From: Lachnospiraceae bacterium
GTDB taxonomy: Bacteria > Bacillota > Clostridia > Lachnospirales > Lachnospiraceae
DNA length: 64,000 bases
Direction of reading: 5' to 3'
Assembly (NCBI GenBank): GCA_022791755.1
Contig: JAAVZR010000009.1
Location: 1-64,000 of the forward strand
Shown: positions 61,813 through 64,000 of the stretch, in pieces
Layout of the letters: each line of letters opens with the position of its first letter
Numbering within the stretch: position 1 is the first letter of the stretch
Translations under genes and position numbers: made by a program
Notes under the pieces: generated by a model
What the model saw: only the letters and a program-made list of their open reading frames with translations
What the model was told of the DNA's origin: nothing
Databases searched by the model: none

Positions 61813-64000
61813 TTAGTCAAACAAAATCGTCTGAGGGACATCCACATCTTTGGGGATCGGTGTGCCATCCCACTTCTCCACCTGTACCGTCAGAGAGTTA
61901 TAGCCATCCACACCCATGCCGGTGGCCACGTTTCCGGTGATATAGTTCTCACTGCCGGACTGGTCGATGCCGGTGGCTTCGTCTACTCTTACCCATGCGC
62001 CGTGAGGCAGGCCCACGACACCGGGAGTCATGCGCGCCGTCACATAGGCCTGACGCAGCGTCTCGCCGTACTGGGAGGAGATCTTCACTGTGTCGCCATC
62101 CTTGATTCCGCGGTCCGCAGCGTCCTGCTTGGAGATATAGAACGGATTGGCACAGGCTTCCCGCAGCCAGGGGATATTGTCAAAGATGGAGTGAGAACGT
62201 CTCTGGTAGTGCGGGTTGATGCACTGCAGAGGATACTGGCTCTTCTCTTTGCCGATGGTATTGTCCACAAAGGTGCTCTCATAGCCCTGGGTGGCAGGCC
62301 GGTATTTGGGCAGCGGGGAATATTCGTCCTCGGAATACCCCTGGGAGTTGATGATATCCGCCCACATCTGGGAATAGAACTCCACCTTGCCGGTGGCGGA
62401 GGCAATGGGATTCGCCTCGGGATCCTTGCGGAACTCTTCCTTGTCGATATAGCCGAAATTATCACCCACCTTGCGCTCTACACGGTACATACCGTCTTCC
62501 ATGAACTGCTTGATCGGGATACGACCCTCCTGAGGAGCGCCTTCCACGCCCCACTCGTCGATATCTTCCTGAGTGATGGAGCACAGATTCTCCCAGTCCA
62601 CACCGTTTTCCTTGATGACGGTGGAGGTGGCCACCTCATTGAACAGACGCTGTGTCGGGCTTACGGTGAAGAAGTCGTCCTGGGTGAGGCCGAACTTTTC
62701 GCCGATCTTAATGCAGGCTTCCACATCGCTGAGGGACTCAAAATAAGGGTCCACCACCTGGCGGCTAATCAGGACGATATCACGGTTCATATAGCCTTCC
62801 CATACATAGCTGCCTTCACGCTCCCAGTTGGTGGTGATGGGCAGAACGATATCGGCATACTTGTTGCTGGCGGTCAGGAAATGACCCTGCCCCACCACGA
62901 ACTCCACGGCACGGTGAGCCTCGATACCCTTCTTTGCGCCTTCGCAGGTAGTCAGCTTTGCCTTACCGGCATTCCAGATCATCTTGACATTGGCAGTGGT
63001 ATTTTCGATTTTCTTAGTCAGATCAAAGTTTTCAATGACGCTCTTCCAGGCAACGCCGTAGCCATTTAGAGTCGTCCAGATGCTGGTGGGATTATAGGGC
63101 TCGCCCATGACGGCGTTCCACATCTGGTTATCGCCCACATAGCTGCCTGTGCCTGTGCCGGAGGTGGCGGCGCCGGCGCCTCCGTTGCTGCCCACTTTGA
63201 CCAGGCGGGGACCGAAGTTGTTGGTGTGGTTCCAGGCCGTAGGTCCGACACAGTTGCCGCTCTTACCGATGTGGCCGCCCATGGCTGCCAGGCAGATGGC
63301 CATCTGAGGAACCTGATCGGCGTTATAGTTGCGGGCGCTGGCCCAGCTGGAGAGGATGGCACAGTTATTATCCTTGCTTAAGATGCGAGCCACTTCCCGC
63401 AGCGTATCCGCGTCTACGCCGCAGATTTCGCTGGCCCACTCCGGCGTCTTGGGGGTGCCGTCGTATTCGCCGCGCAGATAATCGAAGAAATTCTCATTGA
63501 TCCGGGCATTGTCCGGCATATGGTCGGCATCCTGGCCTACGCAGCAGCGATCCAGGAAATCCCAGTCGATAAGCTTCTTCTCCTCATCCTCCTCCAGCAT
63601 CACATAGGCCATACCCAGCATGGCGGCCAGATCTGTGCCGGGACGAATCGGAACCCATTTTGCATCCAGAATGGAAGAAGTATCGGTATAAATCGGATCA
63701 AAGATGATAAACTGACAGCCGGCATCCTTCCATGCCTTGGCATAGTTGGTAGCGTTGCCCAGAGCCGCCCAGGCGGGATTGTAGCCGAAGGCGACGCAGT
63801 ACTGGCAGTTCAGCATGTCGAGACGGTCGTTATTGACAGAGTAGTCGTTGCAGCCGTCGCCCCAGCCCAGCACGCCGGGGGCATACCAGCAGCCCCAGGA
63901 GGAAGTGGTCCAGGATGTCAGATAGTTGATATTCAGCTTGTTTAACAGAGCGGTGGGCTCGCCTCCATTGACCAGTATGGCATTGTCGCCGTATGTGGTA
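61813..64000 (-). CDS. dmsA: Molybdopterin-dependent oxidoreductase, DmsA-like (5' end beyond window)
   Basis: Reading frame stays open to the window edge (...TTYGDNAILVNGGEPTALLNKLNINYLTSWTTSSWGCWYAPGVLGWGDGCNDYSVNN); molybdopterin-binding and dinucleotide-binding motifs. Confidence 0.9.
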   Translation of the reverse strand, partial: TTYGDNAILVNGGEPTALLNKLNINYLTSWTTSSWGCWYAPGVLGWGDGCNDYSVNNDRLDMLNCQYCVAFGYNPAWAALGNATNYAKAWKDAGCQFIIFDPIYTDTSSILDAKWVPIRPGTDLAAMLGMAYVMLEEDEEKKLIDWDFLDRCCVGQDADHMPDNARINENFFDYLRGEYDGTPKTPEWASEICGVDADTLREVARILSKDNNCAILSSWASARNYNADQVPQMAICLAAMGGHIGKSGNCVGPTAWNHTNNFGPRLVKVGSNGGAGAATSGTGTGSYVGDNQMWNAVMGEPYNPTSIWTTLNGYGVAWKSVIENFDLTKKIENTTANVKMIWNAGKAKLTTCEGAKKGIEAHRAVEFVVGQGHFLTASNKYADIVLPITTNWEREGSYVWEGYMNRDIVLISRQVVDPYFESLSDVEACIKIGEKFGLTQDDFFTVSPTQRLFNEVATSTVIKENGVDWENLCSITQEDIDEWGVEGAPQEGRIPIKQFMEDGMYRVERKVGDNFGYIDKEEFRKDPEANPIASATGKVEFYSQMWADIINSQGYSEDEYSPLPKYRPATQGYESTFVDNTIGKEKSQYPLQCINPHYQRRSHSIFDNIPWLREACANPFYISKQDAADRGIKDGDTVKISSQYGETLRQAYVTARMTPGVVGLPHGAWVRVDEATGIDQSGSENYITGNVATGMGVDGYNSLTVQVEKWDGTPIPKDVDVPQTILFD

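Noticed and set aside
61474-63069. 531-aa plus-strand ORF
   Set aside because: Antisense to dmsB/dmsA; its length reflects codon bias, not a gene.

Overview
The window looks like a Firmicutes/Lachnospiraceae-type chromosome segment; taxonomy is inferred from gene content only. Left to right: (1) an Rpn-type nuclease gene with a truncated paralogous copy beside it. (2) A GC-rich cell-surface polysaccharide block: ugd, a GH25 muramidase, tandem GT2 glycosyltransferases, an undecaprenyl-phosphate sugar transferase, an LCP protein and an HtrA protease. (3) About 13 kb of non-contractile phage-tail genes: XRE repressor, tail tube, frameshifted tail chaperone, tape measure, Dit, Gp37-like protein, Ig-repeat fibre, holin and amidase. 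No terminase, portal, capsid, replication or integrase gene is seen here, so it is a candidate F-type tailocin. (4) An AT-rich capsule/exopolysaccharide island led by a LoaP-like NusG paralog, with a CapE/F/G-type pathway, Wzy and Wzx. (5) clpX, an S8 peptidase, a MATE transporter, an Fe-ADH, a Suv3-like helicase, XpaC/TelA, a polysaccharide deacetylase, small regulators, TauE/SafE and a DmsAB-like oxidoreductase cut by the window end. The strongest non-annotated signals are: a four-copy operator array (CACTTAAAGTG-type) over two promoters of the tail locus; a textbook -1 frameshift site (A AAA AAC, 5-nt spacer, 11-bp stem); two long-hairpin elements that share ends but have different, internally complementary 31-nt arms; a possible inverted fibre C-terminus; and an endolysin split by a frameshift.
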